Of a stretch of 64,000 nt of DNA, positions 43,071-53,300 are shown piece by piece. Position 1 is the first letter of the stretch. Every line of letters starts with the position of its first letter. Origin of the DNA: Vibrio sp. 10N. Lineage in GTDB: Bacteria > Pseudomonadota > Gammaproteobacteria > Enterobacterales > Vibrionaceae. The notes beneath the pieces were generated by a model. It did not search any database. It had not been told where the DNA came from and worked only from the letters and a program-made list of their open reading frames with translations. The stretch is from contig NZ_BTPM01000002.1 of the NCBI RefSeq assembly GCF_036245475.1, positions 1,240,001 to 1,304,000 of the forward strand. Reading direction: 5' to 3'. The position numbers and the translations under genes were made by a program.

Positions 43071-44960
43071 TCAAGATGACATGCGCTTGTAATTAATGTT
43101 GCGTTTATCAAGATATTCCAACTGAGCGGCGACTCTTGGTAAAAAGCTTTGCCAAGACTTATTCTCGCTGGCTGTCCATGCCACCTCCGCGACCGCGAAC
43201 AGCCTTGGATACAACAAGTACTCCAATGTGGCTTTGTCTTTAACAAACTCGGTCCACACTAATGCTTGGGTACCTATCACTTGTTCACTGTTTTCAATAC
43301 TGCCAGGGTCAAAATCGTAGGCCGTTCTAAGATCAATGGATCCAGCCCACAACACTCCAGTTTCATTGATGTCTTTGTTCCATGCCATATCGAGATAAGT
43401 AGCCTGAGCAGGACACATAATGACCGGATATCCCGCCTGAGCGGCTTTTTGCCCTTCCGCTCCGTTTGACCATGCACAGACTGTTGCGTTACTGGTGATC
43501 TTATTGCCATGACTGGCCTCTTCCCACACGGCAATCTTACGACCTTTCTGGGCTAGATATTGCTCCAAGTGGGAAATCAAATGCCCCTCTAGTAAGCGTA
43601 CATCGTCGAGTCCCATTGCGTTCGCCTTAGCAATACACGCCGGCGATTTCTCCCATACGTGTTTCGGCACTTCATCGCCACCCAAGTGAATCACTTTGGA
43701 TGGGAACAGCTCGCACACTTCATCCAATATGGTTTCCAGCACTTGATAGGTGCCGGGCAGTCCTGGATTAAGCACATTATCTTGGTATTGCTGAATGGAA
43801 ACATACTCAGACTTGTCGTCAGCTTCGCGCAGCAAATGCGGTAACGCCATAATGAGCGCGCGAGCATGACCCGGAATGTCAATTTCTGGGATCACAGCGA
43901 TCTCTCGCGCTTTGGCATACTCAACCACCTCTTTGATTTGCTGCTTGGTAAAAAAGCCGCCGTATCGCTTAGGTCCTGACCCAAATTGAGAAGGCTGTAG
44001 CTCCCCCTCACCTCGCCATGCGCCAAGATCGGTGAGTTCAGGGAAAGCGTCTATTTCTATGCGCCATGCTTCGTCGTCGGTGAGATGCCAATGGAACGTA
44101 TTGAGCTTAAGCCATGCCATTTGGTCAATGACTGATTTCACAGTATCGATGTCATGAAAAGAGCGTGCGCAATCTAAAAACTGCCCACGGTAATGGTATT
44201 GAGGCGCGTCGATAATGGTGGCCGAGCCGACCACACCTTGACCTGTAACCAACAGTTGCGCCAACGTTACCACACCATAAAAGAACCCTGCCGATGTCGC
44301 CGCTTTGATCTCTATAAACTCACGGCCAATGTTCAGCTCATAACCTTCAGGTTTGATGTGCTCAGCACTTACCTTAACCAGCGACAAGGTTACATCACCT
44401 TTCGCCTTGTTAAAGGTGACCTCAGGAAACTGATTTGAAAGCCAGTCGATTGCGTTACTGGTTTCTGTCCCCTCAGCGTTGAAAGTCACTTGATTAGCTA
44501 GTCGAAATTCACCTTGAGTAGACTCAATAGACTGCGGCTGAGGAATAACGCCAGAGCTTGCCGCGGGAAGCGTCAACGCTCGAAGATCTAAGTCTTCGGG
44601 TTGATTCATCTTATGTGTCCCCATTTCAACATCGACGATCGTTTCTCCAAGTCGTAAATAGGGATGATTTGGACGCTCAGAAAGATTGAACAAACCACAA
44701 GTTTGACTTTCAACTGTGGTCTGCCAACGCTCACCTTTTCCTATCGCAGTATTTGCCGGAGGTGCCATCTCAATGTGCGACCCAACTTGCGAGGCAACAT
44801 GTCCATTGACCACGGTTTGTTTATCGATAAAACGAGGCATATCAAAGCACAACACAAAATCTTTAAGTTCCGTGTCAGTGCTATTTTCCAGGACGATATT
44901 GAGCTTGAGCGAGCCATCTGCGCTGTTAAGCACATCAAAATGTAATTTAGGTTTACTCAC
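43071..44960 (-). CDS. Beta-N-acetylhexosaminidase, GH20
   Basis: A 629-residue glycoside hydrolase that releases N-acetylglucosamine from chitobiose and short chitin oligosaccharides. There is no signal peptide, so it acts in the cytoplasm on imported chitobiose. The order is an N-terminal carbohydrate-binding-like region (1-140), a GH20b alpha/beta domain (about 150-260) and the TIM barrel starting at YHYRGQFLDCARSFH-like RGQFLDCARSFHD. The catalytic Asp-Glu pair is D429-E430 in HLGGDEVPKHVW. The GTG at 44960 has AAAAAGGATTTGTC upstream. Length and domain order match Vibrio GlcNAcases (about 640 residues). Confidence 0.93.
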   Translation of the reverse strand: MSKPKLHFDVLNSADGSLKLNIVLENSTDTELKDFVLCFDMPRFIDKQTVVNGHVASQVGSHIEMAPPANTAIGKGERWQTTVESQTCGLFNLSERPNHPYLRLGETIVDVEMGTHKMNQPEDLDLRALTLPAASSGVIPQPQSIESTQGEFRLANQVTFNAEGTETSNAIDWLSNQFPEVTFNKAKGDVTLSLVKVSAEHIKPEGYELNIGREFIEIKAATSAGFFYGVVTLAQLLVTGQGVVGSATIIDAPQYHYRGQFLDCARSFHDIDTVKSVIDQMAWLKLNTFHWHLTDDEAWRIEIDAFPELTDLGAWRGEGELQPSQFGSGPKRYGGFFTKQQIKEVVEYAKAREIAVIPEIDIPGHARALIMALPHLLREADDKSEYVSIQQYQDNVLNPGLPGTYQVLETILDEVCELFPSKVIHLGGDEVPKHVWEKSPACIAKANAMGLDDVRLLEGHLISHLEQYLAQKGRKIAVWEEASHGNKITSNATVCAWSNGAEGQKAAQAGYPVIMCPAQATYLDMAWNKDINETGVLWAGSIDLRTAYDFDPGSIENSEQVIGTQALVWTEFVKDKATLEYLLYPRLFAVAEVAWTASENKSWQSFLPRVAAQLEYLDKRNINYKRMSS

Positions 44961-45385
44961 GACAAATCCTTTTTACTTTATACGTGAACGAGCGTTGATT
45001 GCGGGGAGTGTAACTACCTAGCATATCAATTGCTCAAAACCCTGTGATGACACTCGCGTTGCAGAAATCCAAGAATGCGGCGCACCCTGGATTATTGGCT
45101 TCAAGAACAAGATAGCTATTGCCAATTCGAACTCTTTCACGTAGACGCTAAGATACTCGTTGAGTCGATGTTCAATATCTAGTATCTCCAAGTCACTCCC
45201 TATATCAGTTCGGTGATATCGATAATGAGAATGCTAACAATGAGGCTTTAATCGCCGTTTTTGTTCCCTCCGAAACTCATATCTACAATGCTTTTCAGTA
45301 AAACCCACCTTTTCCTCGGTTACTATTTGAAAGTTGGCAATTTCTGTCCGAATCTTAATTCATATGGATCATAAGTGGGTTGCGT
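44961..45385. other. Intergenic region upstream of the secretion operon
   Basis: A gap of 425 bp between the divergently transcribed GH20 and ABC1 genes. I see no gene or strong hairpin. A short frame beginning ATGGATCATAAG at 45364 overlaps the ABC1 start in another frame and stops after 19 codons; it could be incidental. Confidence 0.4.
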
Positions 45386-47008
45386 ATGGAGACGACACTT
45401 TCGGCTGGCGTATCGGGAATTAGAAAGGTTCTAATACCATCAATATTGATCAACATTCTTTCCCTTGCCGTGCCCTTAACGGTTCTGCAAATCTATGACC
45501 GTATCATTCCCAATCAAAGCTATGGAACGGCAACGCTGCTTCTATTGGGGGCAACATTGGCGGTATTACTTGATGCTTTGCTACGTTATATTCGAAGTTG
45601 GATCTTGGCCGCGGAGTCCGCCAACATGGAAAAAGCGCGTTATGCCTCAGCGGTTCGCGTGCTCGCCAGTGCACCTACGGCTGAGATCAAACAGTTAAAA
45701 GTTGGCGGCGTACAAAATGGTCTTGAATCGATTTCAAAGATCAAAGATATCTACTCCGGCGGGTTGTTATCGGGGCTCATAGATATTCCTTTTGCATTGC
45801 TGTTCCTGTTCTTAATTTACTATGTCGGCGGAGCGCTGGTTCTGGTGCCTTTTATCGTGTGGACAGTGACGTTTTTAATTGTGTGGCAGTCTGGTAACCG
45901 TGCAAAACGTCGCAGCCAAAAGCACGCAGAGCTCGACGACTTAAGAGCGGGATTCTTAGTCAAACTCTCTCGTAACTTACTCGGCATTAAACGTCAGGCA
46001 AGCGAATACCGAACCTTCTCTACATTCAAAAAGCTGAATCAAAGATACCGTCTTATTACCGCAGACGACGAAAGAAAGAATGCGTTTGCTCAAGAATGTA
46101 TTTACCTCGCATCACTTGGTACGTCAGTAGTTCTAGTGATCGCTGGTGCATCACATGTTTTGTCTGGAGAAATGACGACCGGTGGCTTAGCAGCCTGTTC
46201 AATACTGGCAGGGAGAGCTGTTGCCCCGCTCACCGCATTAACCAATCTCAATATTCGCTACGCGAATATGCAAACATCGGTTCAGAGCGTTAGAGAGCTA
46301 CTCACTCTCTCGGCTCAAAAAGAAAGCCTACCTGATAACATTGAGTCTTTCCGCCAAATTGCCTATCACGATATCGAGTTCGACCGCTACGGAAAAACTT
46401 ATTCCTTCAGCCACGAGCTGGTCTGTGGTCGCATCGCCCTTGTTGAACACCGCAATAACGAAGTTTCTGGGCAAGCGCTGGCCGCGATGGCTGGGGTCAA
46501 TACAATTGCTGACGGGAAAGTGTTGATTGACGACTTAACGGTGGATCCACATTCAATCGCATCGATAACCTCTTATATCAGTGCTCGAGGCTCTATTTTG
46601 CAAGGCTCCATTTTGGACAACTTATGTGGCTTCAACCCTGAGCTTTCAGAGAAAGCTCTGTCGTACAGTAAACAGCTAGGCTTGTACGATGTGTTGACTC
46701 AACTCCCTGATGGACTTGAAACTAAACTAGCACAATTGCCAACGATCCCACTCAGTCACAGTAGTATGCGTTTGATTAATCTTTGTTTCCAATTGGCAAA
46801 GCCGACTCCGCTGCTGTTTATCGACAAACCAGAAATCGATCTCGACATTGATACTTGGCCTAAATTAGCTGCCGTTCTGGAAAGTGAAGCTAGCTCAGGA
46901 CGCAGCATTGCTTTGGTTACTCATAATCCACTATTTAAGCAATTGACGAGCGACGTCATCAGTGTTTCTGAGGGAATGGCAGGCGAGCGAGGTGAATCAA
47001 ATGAATAA
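45386..47008 (+). CDS. Type I secretion ABC half-transporter with a degenerate ATPase (ABC1)
   Basis: A 540-residue exporter-type half-transporter. Residues 1-310 are an ABC transmembrane domain of the T1SS type (VPLTVLQIYDRIIPNQSYGTA, IPFALLFLFLIYYVGG). The remainder aligns with a nucleotide-binding domain that has lost function: the Walker A position reads VEHRNNEVSGQ (about 353-363) with no GxxGxGKS, the signature is LSHSSMR (456-462) instead of LSGGQ, and the Walker B end is IDKPE with Lys481 for the catalytic Glu. The switch His is kept (THN, His513). The ATG at 45386 was chosen over a TTG six bases upstream. It overlaps ABC2 by 8 bp. Confidence 0.85.
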   Translation: METTLSAGVSGIRKVLIPSILINILSLAVPLTVLQIYDRIIPNQSYGTATLLLLGATLAVLLDALLRYIRSWILAAESANMEKARYASAVRVLASAPTAEIKQLKVGGVQNGLESISKIKDIYSGGLLSGLIDIPFALLFLFLIYYVGGALVLVPFIVWTVTFLIVWQSGNRAKRRSQKHAELDDLRAGFLVKLSRNLLGIKRQASEYRTFSTFKKLNQRYRLITADDERKNAFAQECIYLASLGTSVVLVIAGASHVLSGEMTTGGLAACSILAGRAVAPLTALTNLNIRYANMQTSVQSVRELLTLSAQKESLPDNIESFRQIAYHDIEFDRYGKTYSFSHELVCGRIALVEHRNNEVSGQALAAMAGVNTIADGKVLIDDLTVDPHSIASITSYISARGSILQGSILDNLCGFNPELSEKALSYSKQLGLYDVLTQLPDGLETKLAQLPTIPLSHSSMRLINLCFQLAKPTPLLFIDKPEIDLDIDTWPKLAAVLESEASSGRSIALVTHNPLFKQLTSDVISVSEGMAGERGESNE

Positions 47009-49040
47009 CTTTGAAACCGCCGCACTTAAATCACTTAGACTTTTAGACGTGAACAGCAACATTGATGTGTTTGCGAATCAATGGGTGGAAGAAAATGGTC
47101 TAGCGGATCTGCAGGATTACTTAAGCATGCTCGATCGTCTTAACGTACCCTATCGGATCATTAGCCAAGATATGGCATTAACCCAATACGATTACAAAGT
47201 GTCTGTGCACGTTTCCGACTCTGGGTTAACGGCCTACAAGCAACATGATTCAATAAAGCAAGACCCGGCCCGCAACGCTTATATCGTTCTTTTAGAAGAC
47301 ACTCCCCCAGATAAACCGGATCCTAACTGGCTCGGCAGCCGCCTCGACGCATTTCGACACATCATCCCCAAAGTCGCACTCGCAAGCTTGGTGGCTAATT
47401 TGTTCGCGCTGGCCATCCCTTTCATCACCATGTCCATTTACGACCATGTGATTGGTGGCGATGCGCCTCATGAGTTGTCTGGTATCGCTATTGGCGCCGC
47501 GCTTTTATTTGCTCTGCTTTGGCTGCTCCGAGTGATACGAAGTCAAACTTTAGCCACAGTAGCGAATCGCATCAGTCGCGAGATATCAGACGCGCTGGTT
47601 AAAAAGCTGCTTACCGAAAGCTATCAAGTCACTAAAAACACCGCACAACAAACCCAAGTCAATCAGCTGAATTTCTCACAGCGAATTGCTGGCGTGCTGT
47701 CTGGGCCACTCGGCAACACACTTTTCGATATCCCCTTTGTTCTGGTGTTCTTAGTGGCGATTGCCGCACTGGGTGGCTGGTTGGTTATGGTGCCAATCGT
47801 CGCTTTGTGTTTTTACTATCTGGTGGCGAAGCGCTCAATCAAACATTCTGCAGTCAGAGCGAATCAATCCACAGTGGCTGGCGCTAACCGTCAAACATTG
47901 ATCGCTGAGCTATCAGGGCAACTCGGGTTTATGCGCAGTAGCCAAATGATAGATGGATGGCTCTCCAAATTTGATAAAGCTAATCATCTCGCTTCAACTA
48001 ACAGCTTTAAGCAGTCTTTGCATCAAGCCAAATACACCTCTATTTATTATGCGATCGGCATTTTATCGACCATCTCCGTGATTGGTCTGGGGATTGAGCT
48101 CATCTTTACCAACGTCATGTCCGCCGGTGGCTTGATCGCGACCATGATGTTAATTTCAAGAATTACCGGGCCAGCACAAACATTGGCCAACAACGCCTTA
48201 CGTCTCCAGCAACTCAAACAAACCGAGCTGCAAATTAATCGCACGCTGGCCATGAACACAGAGGAAAGCTACCGCTACCATCACCACACTCTTGACCAGT
48301 CGCCACCACAAATAGAGCTCGACCAAGTGACGTTACGCTATGCAAAACAGGCAAAACCTGCGCTGAGTGGGGTATCTGCCGTCATTGAACCTGGAGAGAT
48401 TGTCGCCATCACGGGTCCATCAAATAGCGGTAAGACCAGCCTCATCGACACCATCGCCAGTTTTCAGCCGGTACAAAATGGTGTGGTGAACATTAACGGG
48501 ATAAACCTCAACCAATACGCTCCACATCTTTATCGACATTGGCTGTTCTATAAAGCGGCTCATCCACAGGTTTTGCTCACCAGCATCAGAGACTGGTTTT
48601 CTGACAATCAAGGCATAGAAGATCATCACATCATCTCCGCCATCGAACGAGCCGGAGGGAAAGAGTGGTTGGCTTCATTAGAGAATGGGCTCGATAGCAA
48701 CTTAGCCGATCTATGGCCAGCCAGCATGTACGACTTACTATCACGGTTTGAAGCTCGAATGCTTATTACCGCAAAAGCACTGGCTACCCATTATCCGCTT
48801 TATCTTCTCGACAACCCGCTTCAAGACTCAGCGCCAAACTCCGTTGAGCTATTTAGCGACTTTTTAAATGAGAAGCGCGGCCGTTCGACAATCCTCTTCA
48901 GCACACAAGACGCCGAGTTGATTAAGCTCGCCGATAAGGTTCTGGTGCTGAATCAAGGAGCCGTGGCCTATTTCGGCGCTTTGGATAATCAAGATTCACA
49001 GCAGGAGTCACAACCTATGGAGATCGTTGCTAATGAGTAA
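47001..49040 (+). CDS. Type I secretion ABC half-transporter, partly degenerate ATPase (ABC2)
   Basis: A 679-residue protein. Residues 1-120 look like a vestigial C39-like N-terminal domain (GLADLQDYLSMLDRLNVPYRI). Residues 125-440 are the T1SS-type transmembrane domain (IPFITMSIYDHVIGGDAP, FDIPFVLVFLVAIAALGG). The nucleotide-binding domain has an intact Walker A, GPSNSGKT (472-479, Lys478), but the Walker B end is LLDNP with Asn605 for the catalytic Glu, the signature is DLLSRFEAR, and the switch His is Gln636 (STQD). The ATG at 47001 overlaps the ABC1 stop (ATGAATAA). It overlaps the HlyD gene by 8 bp, so all three are translationally coupled. Confidence 0.87.
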   Translation: MNNFETAALKSLRLLDVNSNIDVFANQWVEENGLADLQDYLSMLDRLNVPYRIISQDMALTQYDYKVSVHVSDSGLTAYKQHDSIKQDPARNAYIVLLEDTPPDKPDPNWLGSRLDAFRHIIPKVALASLVANLFALAIPFITMSIYDHVIGGDAPHELSGIAIGAALLFALLWLLRVIRSQTLATVANRISREISDALVKKLLTESYQVTKNTAQQTQVNQLNFSQRIAGVLSGPLGNTLFDIPFVLVFLVAIAALGGWLVMVPIVALCFYYLVAKRSIKHSAVRANQSTVAGANRQTLIAELSGQLGFMRSSQMIDGWLSKFDKANHLASTNSFKQSLHQAKYTSIYYAIGILSTISVIGLGIELIFTNVMSAGGLIATMMLISRITGPAQTLANNALRLQQLKQTELQINRTLAMNTEESYRYHHHTLDQSPPQIELDQVTLRYAKQAKPALSGVSAVIEPGEIVAITGPSNSGKTSLIDTIASFQPVQNGVVNINGINLNQYAPHLYRHWLFYKAAHPQVLLTSIRDWFSDNQGIEDHHIISAIERAGGKEWLASLENGLDSNLADLWPASMYDLLSRFEARMLITAKALATHYPLYLLDNPLQDSAPNSVELFSDFLNEKRGRSTILFSTQDAELIKLADKVLVLNQGAVAYFGALDNQDSQQESQPMEIVANE

Positions 49041-50328
49041 GGAATATTACGCTGAGGCGATAGAATCAAAGCAAACTCGTCGACTCTTATCCGTTATAAC
49101 TTCGGCAATTGCACTGTCTGTGCTCGCCTTCATTTCCTGGTCAGCCTTCACCAAGGTCGATGAAATTGCTAAGGCGCAAGGCACTGTTATCCCTGAAGGT
49201 GAAAGACAGATCATACAAAGTGATATTGGCGGAAAATTGAAAGTAATCTCGGTGTCAGAAGGGGATCTCGTCGAACAAGGACAAGTACTGGTTGAGTTTG
49301 ATGCGACTTTCCAAACAACGGCGCTAGAAGAGCTTAGAGCACAACAAGCGTCTCTCAACTTAACTATTGAGCGCCTTAGCTCACTGATTGATGAAAGAGA
49401 CCCGGACTTCTCCGACTATGAACAAGAGTTCCCAGAGTTGGTCGCTCAGCAAAAAGCACAGCGAAGTGCACAAGTCGCTCTCTACTATCAAAAGCGTATC
49501 GTTTTGGAAAAAGAAGCCGAGCAAATCACTGAACAGCTACGAAGTACTGACAACGCTCTGCCTGCCTATGAGCGCGAGCTTCAAGCCTCACAACAAGAAT
49601 TGACCATACTCCAAAGAGGACAAAAAAGCGGCAACATCTCACGTTTACGTGTGCTTGAGATGCAACAAAAAGTCGCCTCAATTGAACAGCAAATAGAAGA
49701 GACTCGCGGTAAGAAAGCGCTGCTGTTAAAACAAGCCGACTCCAATGATGAGAAAATCTCCCAGCTTTTAGCAGAGGCAAAAGTAGAAGTGGCTGATCAA
49801 CGCTCCAAAGCCGCATCTGAGCTTTCTGCTTTAGAAGCCAGAGTTCGTTCGGGAGAAGCGAAACTGTCAAATACGGTATTGACGTCCCCAGTACAAGGGC
49901 TAGTTCAAAGCATTCCTAGCACCAAAGCGGGGGCGGTTATTCAACCGGGAGGCACGGTGGTAGAGATAGTTCCCATTGGTGGCAAAGCCGACTTTAAAGC
50001 CAAGCTATCACCACGTGACATTGGTTTTGTAAATGAAGGTCAACCTGCTCGAGTCAAAGTCGATGCTTTTGATTACAGTCGATTTGGAGCACTGCGGGGC
50101 GTGGTCGAGTCCATCTCCCCTACGACCACCAAGGATGAGAAAGGCAATATCTTCTACGAAGTCACTGTCTCTGTGGAAAAACCCTACTTTAGAGATGACC
50201 CGGAGCGCTTTGCGATCTTGCCGGGTATGACAGGTGAAGTCGACATCACCACTGGTGAGAAGACCGTATTCCAATATCTATGGAAACCGATCTATACCAA
50301 TGTAAGCCGAGCCTTTGGCGAGCGTTAA
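49033..50328 (+). CDS. HlyD-family type I secretion periplasmic adaptor
   Basis: A 431-residue membrane fusion protein. A single N-terminal transmembrane helix (about residues 18-40) is followed by a beta domain (GTVIPEGERQIIQSDIGGKL), a long coiled coil (about residues 90-280; many Gln, Glu and Lys heptads), a lipoyl/beta-barrel half with SPVQGLVQSIPSTKAGAVIQPGGTVVEIVP, and a C-terminal GMTGEVDITTGEKTVFQYLWKPI. It would bridge the ABC pair to an outer-membrane TolC-like channel. The ATG at 49033 overlaps the ABC2 stop (ATGAGTAA). No TolC/LapE gene lies in the window. Confidence 0.93.
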   Translation: MSKEYYAEAIESKQTRRLLSVITSAIALSVLAFISWSAFTKVDEIAKAQGTVIPEGERQIIQSDIGGKLKVISVSEGDLVEQGQVLVEFDATFQTTALEELRAQQASLNLTIERLSSLIDERDPDFSDYEQEFPELVAQQKAQRSAQVALYYQKRIVLEKEAEQITEQLRSTDNALPAYERELQASQQELTILQRGQKSGNISRLRVLEMQQKVASIEQQIEETRGKKALLLKQADSNDEKISQLLAEAKVEVADQRSKAASELSALEARVRSGEAKLSNTVLTSPVQGLVQSIPSTKAGAVIQPGGTVVEIVPIGGKADFKAKLSPRDIGFVNEGQPARVKVDAFDYSRFGALRGVVESISPTTTKDEKGNIFYEVTVSVEKPYFRDDPERFAILPGMTGEVDITTGEKTVFQYLWKPIYTNVSRAFGER

Positions 50329-50348
50329 CGTTACTTTTAGCTCCAAAC

Positions 50349-50371
50349 ACGCCCTTGTTATCCAAGGGCGT
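50349..50371. terminator. Convergent terminator between hlyD and the giant adhesin
   Basis: Perfect 9-bp arms ACGCCCTTG (50349-50357) and CAAGGGCGT (50363-50371) around a 5-nt loop, placed between the two converging genes. The T-run is weak on either side. Confidence 0.65.
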
Positions 50372-50379
50372 TCCTTTGT

Positions 50380-53300
50380 TTAATGATTCGTGTCATCAGG
50401 CAATGTCGGGTCGTCCAAATCATGATGTTCTCTTTCTGTCTCTTGAAGATGCTCTATACCACTATGTTCATCATGATGAGTAGCGTCTTCCTCTCCATAC
50501 TCGTAGGTAACATCGCTTTGCTCTGCGTCATTTAAGACAATATCAATATCATCAGGTAATGTAGAATTCACTCCATCGGCATAAGCCTCGCTTTGGTCAA
50601 TCCCGAGTTGTTCTAAATAACTACTTGCGCCACCAGTCAGTTTCGACACGGACTCTTCCTCAGCACTATCCAGAAGAGGAATTCCTAACTCCGTCATTAT
50701 TGTCAGCTCATGCTCAATACCACTAACAGCATCCGGCTCAGGCACATCGTACGCATCATGCAGTGTCGCAGAAGGTGCGTGTGAAATGACCGGAGTCACC
50801 GTCATATCCAGCACTTCCGAGCCTAAAGTCAGCTTACCACTGTGACCCGGACCATGACTTAAAATGCTCACCTGCACATGCAGCAGCACGTCGTCCTGAT
50901 GCGAACCTTGCAGAGCAATTTGGAAATGGTCTTCGTGAACGCCGACATTCTGTGCCGACCCATGCGGACCGGTGTGCACATCGGCGTGCTCCTGATAGCT
51001 CAGATGGCCGGTTTTAGGATCGATGGTCAACGTTCCCCACTGACTGGTGTAGGAGGTGTGGTAATGTCCATTCACCAGAATTTTCCACCCCTGCTGAGCT
51101 GACGGCACTGGGACTTGTGATGGCATCAGCGTTGGTACGCCAAGGGATGCGCTAATTTGATGGCTGCCTGAAGGTGCTGTTACCACAATAGGTTCGGGTT
51201 TTGCCCCAGCGGCCATATTTAAGCTCGAGCTTACATTACCATGCTCATCAGTCATAACCGCTCTAACGATGGTGCTAGGCGCAACCTCCAGTTGTATGCC
51301 GTGGCGCAGGCCGTTGGCATCGAGCACATGGTCAACCCCATTAATATTAATATGCTCTCCCACTTTCGCGTCTGCCGCTGCATGAACAGTCGCCGTGATT
51401 GTACCTGCGGCGCCTTGAGCAATTTCCGCCTTACTGTAGGCATTATCAGGGCCAGGATCTTCAAAAGTAATGGTTGGTCTGGACACGCTAGTATCTACAT
51501 CAAAATGATGGTCAGCAGATACCGTAGCGGTGTTCCCTGCGCTGTCTGTTGCCGATACACTTGCCTTGATCATAGCGGTATGGACTAGCTCCCCTCCGGG
51601 CACATCAATACTGTACCGTCCCGAAGCATCGAGTTGCCCCGTGAATTGATGTCCGCCCACTTCTATAGTGACAACGTCACCTGGTTGCGTTCCACCAGTG
51701 GAAGACCCTGTAATGGTGATGGATGACTGAGATTCAACGGCATTAATGACATTGTCACTGGTAATTGAATCTATCGATATCGACGGCGTTGGTGCTTGTG
51801 TATCAATTGTCACAGGCATAACAGATGAAACTGTTGGCAGGACACCGGAAGGCGCCAGCGCTCTGGCACTGATGTTATGCACACCGTCACCCAACGCTCC
51901 GACCACTATTTGATAATCACCATGATCGTCAGAATAACCGCTACCTATCACTTTTGAACCATCGTAAATCTTCACGAGCGAGAACGGAATATCAGTATGA
52001 CCACTAATTTCCGGCGTCTGAGCACTCGTCAGGTTATCCGTATCAGACTGTCCTGTATCACTGCTCGTTGTCAGATCCACAGTGACATGATTAATTGCCT
52101 GGGCAGATGCTGTCATCTGAGTTGGCATCGTTTGCGATATTGTCGGTTGAGTCGCAACCAAAGTGGATGTCGTAGGTCGCTGACCTGTCCCTGATGGTGC
52201 CGCCACGGTGCCAGTAACGTCAAAGGTTATAAATAAAGACGATGTTAACCCCGCTTTATCGGTCACAGACACTTCAAACGTATCTTGACCCGTATAGCCA
52301 GACACTGAATTGTAATGCATACCGACTATTTGACCATTTGGCGTGTACTGATATGCCCCAGTATCTGGGTCAACGCTTAGAGTGCCGTACTGGCCCGAAG
52401 ACTGGCTAACACCAAACTGATGTGTATCCCCCACATCAACATCGGTCTCAGTTAGGGTACCTGTTATTGGAGTTGTGGGAGAAACATGCAGCACAGGTGC
52501 ATCGTTGATCGCTTGTAACGATACGGATGCGTGTGCAGCAGTGCTCCCCCCGTGACGATCAATAACACTGTAATTGAACTGGACGACGCCGTTGTAGTCA
52601 CTTTCGGGCGTAAAGGTATATGTGCCATCGAGATTTTTCGTAATTTGACCATGATCTGCTGACAGGTTGCTCACTCGTAACCACCCCCGATCGTTGATAT
52701 CTACGTTCGAAGCGTTGGCAAGCAAATCTGCCTGCGATAGTTGTATACCCGTATCTTCTTTGCCTGATGAAAGTACTACGTCACTGGAGACTGTCGGATT
52801 ATCGTTGTGACCTTGCACCACCACGGCCACTTTCTTAGTCACACGACTTCCGTCGCTCGACACCGCTTCTACATCAAAGTACTCCCATCGTTCGTCGCCC
52901 GCACCTAGTTGTGTTGCCAGGCTTTGGTCGACATCGTAATGCCAATGCCCTGCAGCATCCACATGAAAGGTACCATAACGACCGACGACACCTGTTGAAG
53001 GCGTGGCCGACCAATGAACCCGATCATGAGTGTCAGTATCATGTGCTACGAGTTGACCAGAGACCGATGCACCCAATGCGAGGTTCTCAGTAACTCGCCC
53101 CAATTCACTGTGAGAATCGATAACAACATGATCCTCGGTTCCCTTGACCTCAACCCGTATCGGAAACTCGGTACCATCCTGAGCGATGAGTTTAATCGAC
53201 TCATGTAGCGACTCTCCCGTTTTCAGCCCCTGAACCACACTGTTTCTGTTATCGCCAATATAACTCCAAGCGTATTCACCTTTGTGCGGACCACTCAAAA

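Noticed and set aside
45364..45423. Nineteen-codon ORF overlapping the ABC1 start
   Set aside because: It has no ribosome binding site and ends inside ABC1; the overlap is likely incidental.
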